Positions 11,755 through 23,699 of a DNA stretch of 64,000 nucleotides are shown piece after piece. A model generated the notes under the pieces. The model worked only from the letters and a program-made list of their open reading frames with translations, did no database searches and was not told where the DNA came from. The DNA lies in NCBI GenBank assembly GCA_036346205.1, contig JARFJB010002134.1, positions 600,501 through 664,500 on the forward strand. The letters run 5' to 3'. A program made the position numbers and the translations under genes. Origin of the DNA: Vesta saturnalis (taxonomy: Eukaryota; Arthropoda; Insecta; Coleoptera; Lampyridae). Each line of letters opens with the position of its first letter. The first letter of the stretch is position 1.

Positions 11755-12960
11755 GAAGTGGAATCATTAACAGATATAATTAATGGTTGCACAACCTCAA
11801 AATGTTTTTTAATTTCCCACCACTCTAAAATAGACACTTTGGCATGTTTAATGCCAATATATCCCATCAATTTGTTGCAAGGATTCCATCCATACTTCTT
11901 TTACACGGCCATCGTTAAATTTGGAATTATGTCTCCCTATATTTTTGTTGTAGTGTTCCTTGCAGTTGGTTCACACCAGTTCAATTGAATTAAATTGACA
12001 GTGATATGGTGGTAACCGTAATACTCTATCCACACTCGTGTGCTATTTCATCCATTTTATACACCTTCTGTATCGCGTTATTTGCAACTAATTGCAGTAA
12101 TTCTTTTTTAAACATGCTAGGTTCATAAGCTATGTTGTGCTTTAATAAAAAATTACATATTTCTTCCTTAGGTGAACTATTTGGAATTTTTTCTACAAGT
12201 TCCGAATGATGATAACTAGGATTGTCCATTACAATTAAAGATGGTTCTTTTAAGTTTGCAATTAAATTATTTTCAAACCATATTGTAAACAACTCCACAC
12301 ACATACAGTTATTTTATTGGGAGTTATAATGTAATAACTAAATTACAACAAACCTTTTTTCTTCACCTATTGGGTTCTTCTTCACGCATTGCTTAGATTT
12401 ATCATGCCAGCCACTTTTGGGCGATCATCGACTGAAAATCCAAGTTTCATCTAAGAATACAGGATTATATAATTTTTCATCTTCATCTTTGAAATATTCT
12501 CTTAAGAACCGTACACGATTGGCATCAATATGTTATTGTTCTAGTAAACCTCTCCTACCATCAACTACTTTAGATGAAAAGCCAATGGAATGACAGAGAC
12601 GTCTTAAACTTGATCTACTGAAATCGAAAACTTGACTATTGCTTAATTACTTTTGTAACGATGCCTGCGTAACATGTGTACCTACAAAAACAGGTATAGT
12701 ACTAGATATGTCTTGCATGTTTGTATTTACATTTTGAATGCATTTCATAAATTTTTCATAATTCACATAGTCATCAACTTCGGTGGACTTTCGTACGTTT
12801 TCTCTGCTTAGCTAGTGACTGTAAAGATTTATTTTCATTTTAGGCTTCTGTAATCCTTTTTTTTACAGCACTAACTGCATTTATACTAACCCCACATGCG
12901 CTAAAGGTAGTCCTTCCAAGCATCATATTTTACACAGTAATGTACTACACACCTGCATAA
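11755..12960 (-). pseudogene. DDE_3-type transposase pseudogene, copy 1
   Basis: From right to left: a decayed helical N-terminus, LRRLCHSIGFSSK and a VDGRRGL block, FLREYFKDEDE, then FLDETWIF and SPKSGWHDKSKQC (first Asp), then an open piece 12026-12304 with IVMDNPSYHHSE (second Asp) and ELLQLV, and finally an RLPPYHCQFNPIELxW-like block read as YYGYHHITVNLIQLNW in one frame. This is a DDE_3 superfamily transposase seen in many insect genomes. A second copy is at 43540-44720. Frames change at least three times. No terminal inverted repeats were recognised. Confidence 0.7.
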
Positions 12961-13279
12961 CAGATCCAAATGGAACGAGTGCCCCTTGATTGTCACGTTA
13001 CCGTTCAAAATAATCAAGCACGTTTTCAGAACTACGAGCTACGCTTGAGATTTAAGGTGCTTACTACGTAACATATCTAGAATTTTGTAAATTTTATATA
13101 AATTATGGAAAAATGTTATCAAATTACCGATAATTCACTGTACAAGTTGTAAATAGTTTTGGAAAAAACTGTTTTTTTTATGAAAAGTAGAGCAAAAACG
13201 CATAAACAATAGTTTCAAAAAATGACAGTAGCGACAGGTGCCGCTTTTTAATCGCGACACACGTTATAGTGCGCTAATG

Positions 13280-13420
13280 GTAATTGTATAGCAGATTTAT
13301 GTCTTATGGCCATCCTTCTCTCATACATTTAGTTGAAAGAGACAGAGAGATAAAAATATGTAATTTTATTATAAAGCTTTACATCGAGTCATACCCAACT
13401 TTAGTTGAATTAAAATTTAC
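13280..13420. other. No feature recognised
   Basis: The open frame here has no family resemblance, and its end overlaps the inverted-repeat arm of the next element. Confidence 0.4.
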
Positions 13421-15070
13421 GCAACTTTTCTATAATTGTAGCCGGTTCTCCAAAAATAACCGAAACTTTCCCCTTTTTAAATGGAACACCCTGTATATTT
13501 TTTCAAAATTTGATTTCATTTGTCCTCAGATTCCCAAAAATATTAAAACTCTATAGTAACATTAAGCTCAAAATTTACGTTAATACAAATTAAAGTTTTC
13601 TAAGGTTGACCGGGTCGTAATAATAATTTTTTTTCACACTATGAAACTAGCTTAAAAAATGTTAAAATTGATCGCCATTGTACCTTAAACAAGTTTAACA
13701 GATTGCCTGATCCACCATTTAAAATAATAACGTGCCTCAACCGTAAAATAAAAAATCTTAAACGGCGCGGCGTTGCATGGAACCACCAGCTAGAGGTTGA
13801 TATTGGATTCTAAAAATTTTATTTTTAAGGCATCCTTACAGAAAGAAATCTAGAACTGACAAATCTGGTGATCTGAGTGGCTATCTTACAGGTCCATTTG
13901 TACCTAACCCGTGGCCTTAAAAGTTGTTATCTAGATAGTTCCTAACAATTTCAACGTTGTGAGTAGGAGCACCGCCTTGTAAATACAATAGATTTAAACG
14001 TGCTAATGGCACATGACCTTCTATTTCGGGTGCACTAGTTTCCAAAATTTGTAAATATTTATTGACAGTAAGGTCTCCGTCGAAAAGCTTGATACATAAT
14101 TTTACTACTCAATATGAAACAAGATACATGAAAGCCAAACCTTTCTGGTCGTTCTCGTGGAAACAATACATGTGTGTTATTCTCAGACCAAAATCTATTA
14201 TTTTGGTGATTAAAAATACCAGTGCTGTCAAAGTGCACCTGGTCAGACCAAGCAACAAATGTTTCAAAATGAACATCTCTGTTCACATTTTGTAAATACC
14301 AATTACAAAATTGTCAGCATCACCCGGATGTAAGTTTTGGGCCATATGAAATTTATGTGGATGATGTTTGTGTTTTCTGAGAATTTTTTGAACACTTGTT
14401 TTAGGCACTCCCATACTGTAGGCTATCTCTCAGTAAGATGTATTTAGATTTGTTGCGGTTGACCATAATACAATTATTTCGTCATTTCGGCGATTAAAGA
14501 ATTGTTGTAGAGTTTTGAACGAGGTTTATAAAAAGGGCCGTGTTCACTTAAATTCTTTTCTCTCGATATCTTTTGAATATATTATTTTATAAATTGTCAA
14601 AGTAACAAGACAGATAGGTAGATCTGTGAAATTACATTTCTAATGCTTGGTCTGCATTTTCGTTACAATTTATGTAACAACAATCATGTTATATTTTTCA
14701 GAGTTTCCAAATGTTATATTAACTGACATAATTAACAACGAATTAATTTCTAATTAAGATAAAAATATTAGACCAATCAAAGAAAATAGTCAGCCATAGA
14801 CTGACAAACTTCTAAAATCTGACAGCCGAATTTATTTTCTTACTTTTAATTCCGCCACGGCCAACTATTAAAAAATGTATATTTGTAAAAACGTAAATGT
14901 TGAGTTTAATGTTAATAAGAACTGTAAAGTTTTGCACATGTTTCGAAAGCTGGGGACAAGTGTAATCAAAATGTGAAAAAATGTACAGGGGGTCTCATTT
15001 AAAAAAAGTAAGTTTGGATTATTTTGAAGAAACGGCAATAATTGTAGAAAAGTTACGTACGCCACTTAAT
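13418..15070 (-). mobile_element. Long-TIR DD41D element, copy B
   Basis: Arms about 13418-13612 and 14850-15070 are reverse complements. They share the TTTACGCAACTTTTCTATAA / ATTGTAGAAAAGTTACGTAC block, an ACACCCTGTATATTTTTTC terminus-like motif, and a GACCGGGTC/GGCCAAC segment. A transposase pseudogene lies between them on the minus strand. Its flanks match the adjacent element (15.1-20.8 kb) almost throughout, so these are neighbouring copies of one family. Confidence 0.75.
13845..14560 (-). pseudogene. DD41D transposase pseudogene, copy B
   Basis: The clearest piece (14059-14286) reads VAWSDQVHFDSTGIFNHQNN, then NRFWSENN and FGFHVSCFI, the first-Asp block of this family. Continuing left come GGAPTHN (second catalytic Asp changed to Gly), a stop, RSPDLSVLDFFLW with a third Asp 41 residues on, and a short tail. 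Upstream, the HTH domain is mostly lost: the KPRSKLYN block survives near 14530, but the start domain present in copy C is absent. Dead. Confidence 0.75.
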
Positions 15071-15639
15071 TCTACGTAAAAATATCTATCTATCAGTATC
15101 TATCAGTATCAGTTCTCACATTATTTCTATGTTACTCGTAAACAAAGGTACGACGGGGGTCCCTATCAAAAAATTTGTCATTTTGGGACTCCTCCCGTAT
15201 CGCTGTTAGCAAGAAACGTAAATAAAGTGAGACCTGATATTAGTAGATACTTTTACGTAGAATCATGTGGCGTACGTAACTTTTTTATAATTATTGCCGT
15301 TTCTTTAAAATAACGCAGACTCACCTTTTTTGAATGGAAGCCACTGTATATTTTTTCATAATTTGATTCCATTCATCCGCAATTTTCCAAAAATATAAAA
15401 CTCTATAGTTTTTTCAAGATTAAGCTCAAAATTTACGTTATTACAAATTTAAATTCTGTAATGGTTGGCCTAGGCAGAAATAATATTCAATCTTTTTTTC
15501 AAAATTTTATAGGACAACTTAGCAATAAAACATTATAAAACTAGCTTATAGAAATGTTCAAATCAATCGCCGTTGTGCCTTAAACAAGTATTATACATCG
15601 GTCTGATCCGCCTTATTGTATTTGTAATAATAACAGGTC

Positions 15640-16330
15640 ACAACTGTAGTCCCATAAAAGCCCTATCAACGGCGTTGCGTAGATCGTCCAGAGTTTTATT
15701 CTTAAGATATCCCCACAGAAAGAAATCTGGAACTGACAAATCTGGTGGTCTGGCGGCCTGGAAAGTTGTTATCTAGAACAATTTCAGCGTTGTGGGCAGG
15801 AGCACCGTCTTGTAAATATAATGTGCTAATGGTATTTTACGTTCTATTTCGGGTACACTATTTTCCAAAATTTGTAAACATCTATTGGCAGTAAGGCTTC
15901 CTTCAAAAGCTTGATTCATAGTTTTACTAGTAATATGAAACAAGATACATTAAAGCTACATCTTCCTTGACGTTATCGTGGAAACAATGCACGAGGGTTA
16001 TTCTCAGACCAAAAACTATTATTTTGGTAACTAAAAATACCATCGCTGCTAAAGTGCACTTCGCTAGACCAAACGTCAAATCATTCAAAATAAAACATCT
16101 GTTTATATTTTGTAAATACTAATCACGAAATTCTCCATAGCGTTCTGCATCGCTCGGAAGTAAGTTTTGGATCATATGAAATTTATGTATTGTACGTATT
16201 TTCTGAGAATTTAGGCACTGTAATACCGCAAGCTATTTCTCTGGAAGAGGTATTTGGATCTGTTGCGGTTGACAATAATACATTTCGTGGGCTTACTGCA
16301 AAAGGTGACCAGTTGAAAATGTTAAGTTTT
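15640..16330 (-). pseudogene. DD41D transposase, C-terminal catalytic part (copy C)
   Basis: Paralogous to 13845-14560 through its length. It keeps the WSxEVHFSSDGIF-like first block (near 16050), NRFWSENNPRALFP-like sequence, and an ILVVPDFFLWGYLKNKTL-like C-terminus at about 15690-15740. Many stops; no long open frame. Confidence 0.65.
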
Positions 16331-16369
16331 GCAAATGAATGTTGTAACCAGTGTCGTAACTGCAAAATT

Positions 16370-16900
16370 TAGGCCCAGGTGCAAAATTTTGTAAATGGCC
16401 CCTGTCTTTATAGGAAAGATAATAATACTAAAAAAGGTAATTCCTAAAAAAGATAAGGGACCCAGTAAGAAAACCCCTTGCAATTCAATACGGCGAAAAA
16501 AAAATTGGCCTTCAGGATCGATGGACCCCGACGCAATGCATCCTTTTGCGACCCCGTAATTACGCCACTGATTGTAACTATCTTTAAAAATCAGAATTGA
16601 AGCTTTTTGAGAAGCAGATGTTTGTAATAACTTCTTTAGTGACTTATTTAGCGATACCTTTGCACATGTAAAGTAAAATTAATGAAAACTCTGTTTTTTA
16701 AGTAACATGAGACTTGGACAAACTTTGCTGTATAATTTTTCAACGTTATTTAGACTTGTCAAACCTTTTTTTTTTACTATACAAGATTAGTAAGAAAGTA
16801 CTTTGTAGATTTTATTTAATAATACAACGAAACAAATTTAAAATAATTAGATTACAATAAATAATAATGTATACCATTTAAACGTCACTATCTTACGAGT
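16370..16900. other. Unassigned part of the insertion inside copy C
   Basis: About 500 bp without a recognised element. It is not shared with copy B, so it belongs to the insertion that split the transposase. No coding signal. Confidence 0.4.
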
Positions 16901-19130
16901 CAGGGGAATTAACTTCGTCTTCGGAAATAAACGAAAGGAAAGGTCACGTATTTTATTCCCTCACCAAGGGGGAGGGCGGGCTATTCGAGCTCCTTCAGCC
17001 TCAATCATGGATTCCCAGCATATATACATTACGTATATATGTATGGTGGGATTAAAGATGGGTGTGGTCAGGATAGGATCGGAAGGAACGGAGTTAAGGT
17101 TCTGAGGGGGTAAATACTACCCCAGCATTCTCCTAAGTAGCCACACATGGTGTGCATATACGCAGTGACCATGCCGCTACATGTGTATGAGGAAAACCCC
17201 CTGAAAAAACTTATACAAGGTAGACGGTAACGGGAATCGAACCCATTACCTCCCTAATGCTAGGAAGGTCGTGTCACCACTACGCTACCAGCTCGGTTTC
17301 GTCTTCGGAGTCGGACTGCCAATGGGGTTCTGGTGCAAGTTCACCTCTTTTCTTCACCACAGGAAGTGATTTGTACCACTGTTGGTATTCGACGGGTTTA
17401 CACACAGTCAGCAAGGTTTCTTTTCCGCGATTTCAAGCATGTATGAAGAATATCAAGATGCCTCGGCATTTTCAAAGGTCTTCCGCGGCCACATATTCGA
17501 ATTAATCTATAATTAGCGTCACCGTAGTTGTAATTAAATTTTATTATACCAGGCTCACTGTTCTCGTAGTGCACTCCTCTCTTTAAATCCAGTTAGCGTT
17601 GGTGCCTTCATCGTCTTCCTTTATATTCTTTAAACATGCTGTAGATAGATTTTTAAAATCAAAAAAATTTCCATACCTCATTTCTTTAACATTATGGGGA
17701 TTCTTACCATTTGTGGACCGTGCCAAGCCAAAAATGTTAAGTTAGTAATTCATTGTAAATATACGAACATTTTTTTGCTCTCTCGATCGCATTATGTATC
17801 GAATCTACTTCTATGTACGAATTTTCCTGCTCCATAAAGTTGTGTTGCACAGTTTCAATATGCGTATACGTAGAAACATGGCTGTTATGAACTGGTTGCG
17901 GTTCTGACCGTCACAAGTATCAGAAAATAAACTTACTTTAGAGACACTTTCAGGAAATATCTTTATCCATTCCAAGAGACACGTACCAATTTCACAACTA
18001 CCCTTTTGACCGTTTAACACCGTCCACGCATAGTAAAATGCAGTATTGGGAGGAGCTAACTCGTATACCGGCAGATCAGAAGCGCAAATTTTTGTAGTGT
18101 AATACATAGAGCTTACTTCTGAAGAAGGAATTTGAAGCACGCATTCTAGATCGAACGCTACGCTTATTAGATGCCCTAAGTTTGTCTAAACTTTCAGCTG
18201 AATTTGCTTCATCCCGACACGGCAAAGATCTGCAGTGTATTCTTCTTCAGAAACTCTACCGTCTTTGTGTCTTTCACAAATTAAATACTGGTCCTTCTTT
18301 AGCTTGAGAATGACAAAGTATAATTTCGACAGAAAATGTGACGGTAAGTAATTTGGGAGACTGGTACTTCTTGGTTGTCATTACATTGCTGCTTGTATAA
18401 CTCGTGCAGATTTGAATCTAGGTAGTCGTGTCGAGTTGATTTGCTACAGTAGTGGGATTCCATTTTTGGAAACTTTCGATCTGTTCTTTCACTTTCTGCA
18501 CTATACGAGGAACAGTATTGTTTGGTGGAATTTTACGGCCGCGCTTGTTAGTTGCCAAAAACATTCATACTCATTAACGTTAGCTAATGCTTTGTCTATC
18601 GGTCCGTGACTAATGCAAAGAGTTTTTAGAAAAAACAAATTTATTAATCCTGCTTCTTTTCCCGCCCTTACTAAAGTAATACGCCCTACTACAAAGGTTT
18701 TTATGACCCGTACCACTTTGACTTCTACGACATTTTGCTTCTGCACATATTACAGACGCTGAAATGAAACCTCTCTGGCGGCTATAATCAAATTGGGAGT
18801 GTAATAACTGCTTTTCACATCTGTCGCAGTTTATATCTTTGGGCGCTTCTGCCGATTTTTTACCTTCCTTTAAAACATTCTTTTTCTACTGATTTTCATT
18901 TTATTTTCTCCACCAACTTCTTCTAGGCTTAAAGTCCTTTTCAACACCAGTTGACTCACCTCTTTGACTCGAGGGTATAAATTCGTCGCCGCTGTCCTCG
19001 TAGGGACGGTTCCTTTAAATCGTCCAAGTCAATCTGTGTAACATTTGAGCGTCCTTGTTCTAAAGTCAAAGTTAAAAGTTCCGATTCTTTAGTGTTTCAA
19101 TGCCAAATCTTGCAGAAAAATTGTCACACG
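16900..19130 (-). pseudogene. Repetitive insect coding element with a D-x-C-x-GQN-x-N motif
   Basis: The minus strand reads, from the right, an acidic start (GDEFIPSSQRGES), a CDRCEKQLLHSQ block, KRGRKIPPNNTV, a YYTSSN-like hinge, then the best open piece 17811-18140 with YYAWTVLNGQKGSCEIGTC and FSDTCDGQNRNQ. It ends in SDSEDE followed, after a SINE, by VNSPDS and a stop. Similar proteins occur in many copies in insect genomes and look transposon-derived; the SDxCxGQN motif may be part of a nuclease-like core, but I do not know the family's activity. It lies inside the transposase of copy C and carries several stops. Confidence 0.5.
16926..17297 (-). repeat. SINE with tRNA-like head and 12-bp target duplication
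   Basis: The minus strand opens with a tRNA-like head: A-box-like TAGCGTAGTGG and B-box GGTTCGATTCC (about 17222-17293). A body of about 290 bp follows, rich in ACACATGTAGCGGCATGG-type sequence, ending in a TATATACGTAATG tail. The 12-mer TTCGTCTTCGGA flanks it at 16914-16925 and 17298-17309. Removing the insertion and one repeat restores the open C-terminus of the surrounding coding element. This is a clean retroposition event. Confidence 0.85.
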
Positions 19131-19501
19131 GTTGTACAGGTCCTTCATCTATAAAACAATAAAGAAGTACAAAATTTTCTTAAGCTACGCGAACTAATTT
19201 AACTTTTAGTACACCTTTGCTAGAAAGGCTGTATAAAGATTATCTTTATGTAAATACACATCTTATACAGCTAAAACTGATCAAGTCAACTTAGAATAAT
19301 TACGGAAGTAAAGTCAATATTGCACAGCTAAAAGTGACCAAGTTTGCATGGTCACTTTTAGCCTTTATAACATAGTCATATTTACACACTCTCTCGGTGG
19401 TCATTTGGGTGGAGATAAGAACTTGCACGCTTTTACATGTACACATATATCTTTATTTTGATGTACTTGGTCATATTAGTTGAAATTCGACAAATATCGA
19501 C

Positions 19502-19717
19502 TTAGTTACTTTTTGCAGTAAGCACACGGTTTATTAGGTCACTTTCCCGATTGTCTTTATTATAGACCTTTGAACGAGGTTTATTAAAAGAGCTGTGTTC
19601 AATTAGATTTGATCTTATTCTTGAAAATATTTTTTTTTCTGGCTGTCGTCTTTCTGGATATTTATGAAATATATATTTTTGGAAATTGTCAATCAAAGTA
19701 ACAAGATAAATAGACAA
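19502..19717 (-). pseudogene. DD41D transposase N-terminal domain (copy C)
   Basis: Open piece MSIYLVTLIDNFQKY..., whose KYPERRQPEKKIFSRI and FNKPRSKVYNKDNRESDLIN segments match the HTH-containing N-terminus of the long-TIR transposases at 10573-10824 and about 42060-42455. It is separated from its catalytic half (15640-16330) by the inserted block. Overlapping words with copy B (TTTGAACGAGGTTTAT) fix the correspondence. Confidence 0.75.
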
Positions 19718-19734
19718 TATGCTGAAAACAAGAG

Positions 19735-20130
19735 GACGTGAGCAAAGAAAAAGAAAATATCGCTAAAACACTCAAAGAAAATGGCTACTTCGAGCTAACA
19801 CCTAACCAAAACAGGGAAAGGGTAACCGAAAACGAAGAACCTAAATATACAGCGATAATACCATATATACAAGGTACCTCAGACAAAATACAAAGGATAG
19901 ACAGCATCCACAATCAAACCACACAATGAAGATCAGAACTCCAAGAGTTGTGTATACAACCATGCGAATGCGGCAGATCATACGTAGGAGAGAACAGTAG
20001 GCCACTCAAAGTGAGAACACAGCAACATCAGAACAACGTCCGCAAGGGCGAAACAGAAAAATCAAGGATCGCCGAACATGTCTGGAACGAAGACCACCGC
20101 ATCCAATGGGATAAACAGATAACGGTAAAA
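19735..20130 (+). pseudogene. Penelope-like element fragment with GIY-YIG endonuclease
   Basis: The first piece (19738-19926) contains ENGYF...AIIPYIQGTSDKIQRI, the linker before the endonuclease of Penelope-like retroelements. After a stop, 19948-20130 reads CIQPCECGRSYVGENSRPLKVR, a GIY-YIG core with the usual YIG-T-R pattern as YVGENSR, then EKSRIAEHVWNEDHRIQWD. Reverse transcriptase and terminal repeats are absent. It is inserted in copy C between the transposase start and the right arm; sequence on both sides matches copy B (ACATTTCTAATGCTT). Confidence 0.8.
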
Positions 20131-20799
20131 TACATTTCTAATGCTTTGTCTGCATTTTAGTTACAATTTATGTAACAAACAATCATGTTACATTTTTCTG
20201 CGTTTCCGAATGTTATATTAACTGCCATAATTAATAACGAATTTACAACAACTAAGTTAAAAATATTAGACAGATCAAAGAAAATAGTCAGAATAACAGA
20301 CATAAACTGACAAAACTCCTAAAATCTGAGAGCTGAATTATTTTCTTACTTCAAATTCCGCCGCGGCCAACTGCTAAAAAACTTGTAATAACGTAAACTT
20401 TGCGCTTAATGTTGAAAAGAACTATAGAGGTTTTATGAAATAGTAAAAAAATTTACAGGATGTATTCCATTTAAGAAAAAAGTAAGTTTGGATAATTTTG
20501 AAGAAACAGCAATAATTATAAAAAAGTTACGTACGCCACATGATCAGGTAACACTTTATTTATGTTTCTTGCTAACAGTTTTACGAGAGGAGTCCCAAAA
20601 TGCTAAATTTTTTAAATCGCTCTGTATATCAGAACCGAAGGGTGGCATGGAAATTTTGTTTATACCATCTTTCGTTTTGTAGAAAGTAGCACAGAAATGT
20701 GGAAACCGCAACTTCCTATCTGAAACGGTTCTTAAAGATACCCCGCAAAACCATCAAAATTGGGACACACGGTACAATATGGCCCACTTGGAAATAAAA

Positions 20800-22520
20800 A
20801 CTAATTTACGATATACTAAAAAAGTTACATTTATTTGGTTTTTCATATGTAAAATTAACAAAAAACATATAATGTGTGGTGTTTTGGCGACATTTCGGCC
20901 GATGATAAGCCTCGATAATTTTACAAACCGCTTCGACCAATATATTTAAACAATTTAGTGATAGCGAAAAAAAATTAGATTGCATAACCTTCTATACATA
21001 CGTATGTACCGGGTGGGTAAATAAGCGAGGTGAGGGGCTGTATCTCAGGACTTATCAATCTGACAACAATGGGAGAAATTTTTTTATCATGAATGTGGCC
21101 TTGAGAAAACGCTGAACATTATTTTGAGGTTCCATATTTCACCGCCAGGGGGCGCAATTAAAAATTAAATGAAATTATAAATTTCTCTCAAAATTCCAAT
21201 ATAAAGATATACCTTTTCTTACAAGGTTAGGAAGTCTAGACAATTGTAAATAATTTTGGTTTAAGATTCATTGGCGTACTGACCGCAATAAGAGTGGGGA
21301 AAGCTATTGAAAGTGTAATCATTAAAATTGTCGTAAATTCTTACCCACTTATTCAATTTGAGTAAAATAAAGCTTGTTTGGAAGACAACTGTAGGTATTA
21401 TAAGTTGCTGTTCCATTGTTACCCAATAGTTCCCAATAAAAATGCTAGAGGGCACAATTTGTTACGAATATCACATGGTATAATTTTGATATCGCTTTGA
21501 ACACTTTAATTGACGTAGTTTGGTTTTGGTTAGCCAAATTGGATAAATATTGGTCTCGTAGTAAAAACATAGTTGTTGTTAATCGAATTAAGGACTAACA
21601 GTGATTTTTAATGTCTATCACCGTCGCTAGGTGTTAAGAATAAGAAAATAAGTCTTTTATTTAAAATTTTAATTGCAATGATTTAGGTATTTATTATGTC
21701 AAAATCGAAAAGTAAATTAATTTTTCCATAAAATGATACAAGGTTTATCTTAACATTGTTGTTACTTTTAGAGTTATGTAGAAATTAAAGTTTAATTTTA
21801 ATATGGCACACCCCGTAAAGTTCAAATAAAATAAAAAATCCGATTTTAAACCCAAAAATGTTAGGTATTTAATGCCTTGATGAATGTTCAAACTGTCCTC
21901 CGTCACATTCCAAACAGTCTTCCAATCTTATTCGGGTGTATAAAACTGCTGCTTCGATTTCCGATTATTAATCCCTTACCTTAAACTAATTTTATTAATT
22001 TTACACGTAGTAGGTAGAAAATATTACATTTTACATGTTCTTTTAAACAGAACGCACCCAATCACTACTTCTGTTAATAAATACCGCCATCTAGCGCTTT
22101 GTTATGGAATGTGTAATCAATGTTTAGTAGTAGGCCACTGAAACAAAAAACAAGCTTTTAAATAACATGGTCTAGAAACGTCAAATTTTTATTAGACGTA
22201 GTTTAATTCTTGTTAATTTGGTTTGTGAAAATTGTTGAAGATACCTTTCATTAGTGATGAAGCCGTTGGTATGATTGCGGTCTATTTCGAGTGCTTTCAA
22301 AATGCAGTAATGTTAAAATAAATATTGTATCATTTTTACGGCAAATTTTATTTACTTTTTGATTTTGATATAATAGATTGCAATTAAAATTTTAAAGAAA
22401 AAGCGTTAAAAGCGGTACTTCATTTGGAAACGTTTGTCGTTTCTATAATATTCAAGTACTGAGTAATTGGGTTAATAACACTTAAAACGTTAAGCTAAGC
22501 AAAGTTACTCTGAACACAAC
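20800..22520. other. No gene; repeat ends only
   Basis: Around 20975-21005 is the word TTGCATAACCTTCTATACAT, the reverse of the module that opens the microsatellite-bearing repeats at 33.4 and 44.96 kb. A ACCGGGTGGGTAAATAAGCG segment next to it looks like another repeat end. The rest (21.1-22.5 kb) is AT-rich with no coding signal. Confidence 0.45.
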
Positions 22521-22529
22521 AGACGTCAA

Positions 22530-22745
22530 ACCAGATTAACACATTCCCATGGGTAACTAGAATGTTTAATAAAACTTAAAATGCATTGAAAGATAAACAA
22601 TTTGATAACATAATGTGCAGGTGTTCCATTTGAAAAAATTTACAAATCTACATTTTGAATCACCCGGTATGCAACTAGGAGTGGGACTCGAACCCACGAT
22701 CACTTACAGTTGGGATCTTAACCATCTGAGCTATCGGGTTCCACT
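22530..22745 (-). repeat. SINE family A with tRNA-like head
   Basis: The minus strand begins GAACCCGATAGCTCAGATGG (A box), with B box GGTTCGAGTCC, forming a tRNA-like head at about 22676-22745. A body of about 145 bp follows, shared with the headless copy at 3601-3752. The body includes CAAATGGAACACCTG, similar to the terminus words of the long-TIR transposons, so the SINE may have captured a transposon end. The head would drive RNA polymerase III transcription in an active copy. Confidence 0.8.
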
Positions 22746-22803
22746 CGAGTCAATCCTACATTTTATGTACCTTATTAGTTTTGATGTTATATATGAATTG
22801 GAT

Positions 22804-23695
22804 TGAAAGAACGCCTTGACAGGTGTACACGACAGCTGGATTCAGTGCTTACAGACATGGCATATTCACTTTCTGCGTTTTGTTTATAAGTGGACAGTAT
22901 AGTGTACTTAACGGTTTCCTATAATTATTAATATAAAGTTATGTAATTACAATAACAACCATTCACTAAATTCACTAAAACCGCGCGTTTATTAATCTAA
23001 CCTAATGTTGCACTTGTATTGACCTAACCCAAAACTTTGTGTTCGCTCCAGTATTTTTGATTTGAAAGTGTGTTTTTCAAACTGCAACTTAAATTAAAGC
23101 AGTATTTTTGAATTGGAAGTTGTTTTTAGCAAGCTGTAAGTTAAATTTCTGAATTAAAGGTTGGTCTTGCAAGCTGTAAATCAAATCAAGTAGGTATTTT
23201 TGAATTGTAGGTTGAATAAGTTTGGTATGACGTGTATTATCAAAATTATAAATGAAAGTCGACTTGCCTGTCTGTCTTTTATGTAATTAGCTAATTTTTT
23301 TCAAACACGTTAGAGATATTTGAATAGTGAAAGGTTGCTATTGTTGGTTATATAACTGGGAAATCCCCACTCCGTACACACAAACGAACGTGAACATCAT
23401 AATTGTATGTTAAAGGTCTGTTTGCCTTCCACGTAATTAGTGAATCAGTGGGTTTTTCCAAAAAAAAAAACACTAGAGGTATTTGAATAGTGAAAGGTTG
23501 TTATTGTGGTTACATAACTGGTAAATCCAGAAAATAATTATTTTATATTAATGATTGTAGGAAACCGTTAAGTACTTTATATTGTCCATTTATAAACAAA
23601 ATTCAGAAAGCGAATATGCCATTGCCGTAAGCAACAAAGCCAGCTGTTATACACGCTCGTGCCCACCTGTCGGGCGTTCTTTCAATACGATTATC
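22804..23695. repeat. Foldback element with CCTAACC words and internal duplications
   Basis: The ends are reverse complements: GAAAGAACGCC...CAGCTGG at 22804-22850 and the complement at about 23650-23693, continuing through AACGGTTTCCTA and TGCATATTC-like stretches to about 22950/23545. Inside are CCTAACC words like those at 300-420, three degenerate copies of a CAGTATTTTTGAATTG...CAAGCTGTAA unit (23049-23215), and a direct duplication of about 120 bp (23255-23370 and 23400-23530) sharing GATATTTGAATAGTGAAAGG-like sequence. No protein. Confidence 0.65.
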
Positions 23696-23699
23696 AACA

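Larger units (their letters stand above)
15130..20790 (-). mobile_element. Long-TIR DD41D element, copy C, expanded by nested insertions
   Basis: The left arm (about 15130-15480) and right arm (about 20345-20790) are reverse complements over several blocks: GTTAGCAAGAAACxTAAATA, TGGCGTACGTAAC, and the CACTGTATATTTTTTC/TTTACAGGATGT terminus. Two halves of one transposase lie inside at 15640-16330 and 19502-19717. Roughly 3.1 kb of unrelated sequence separates the halves, and a PLE fragment sits between the N-terminus and the right arm. Confidence 0.7.
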
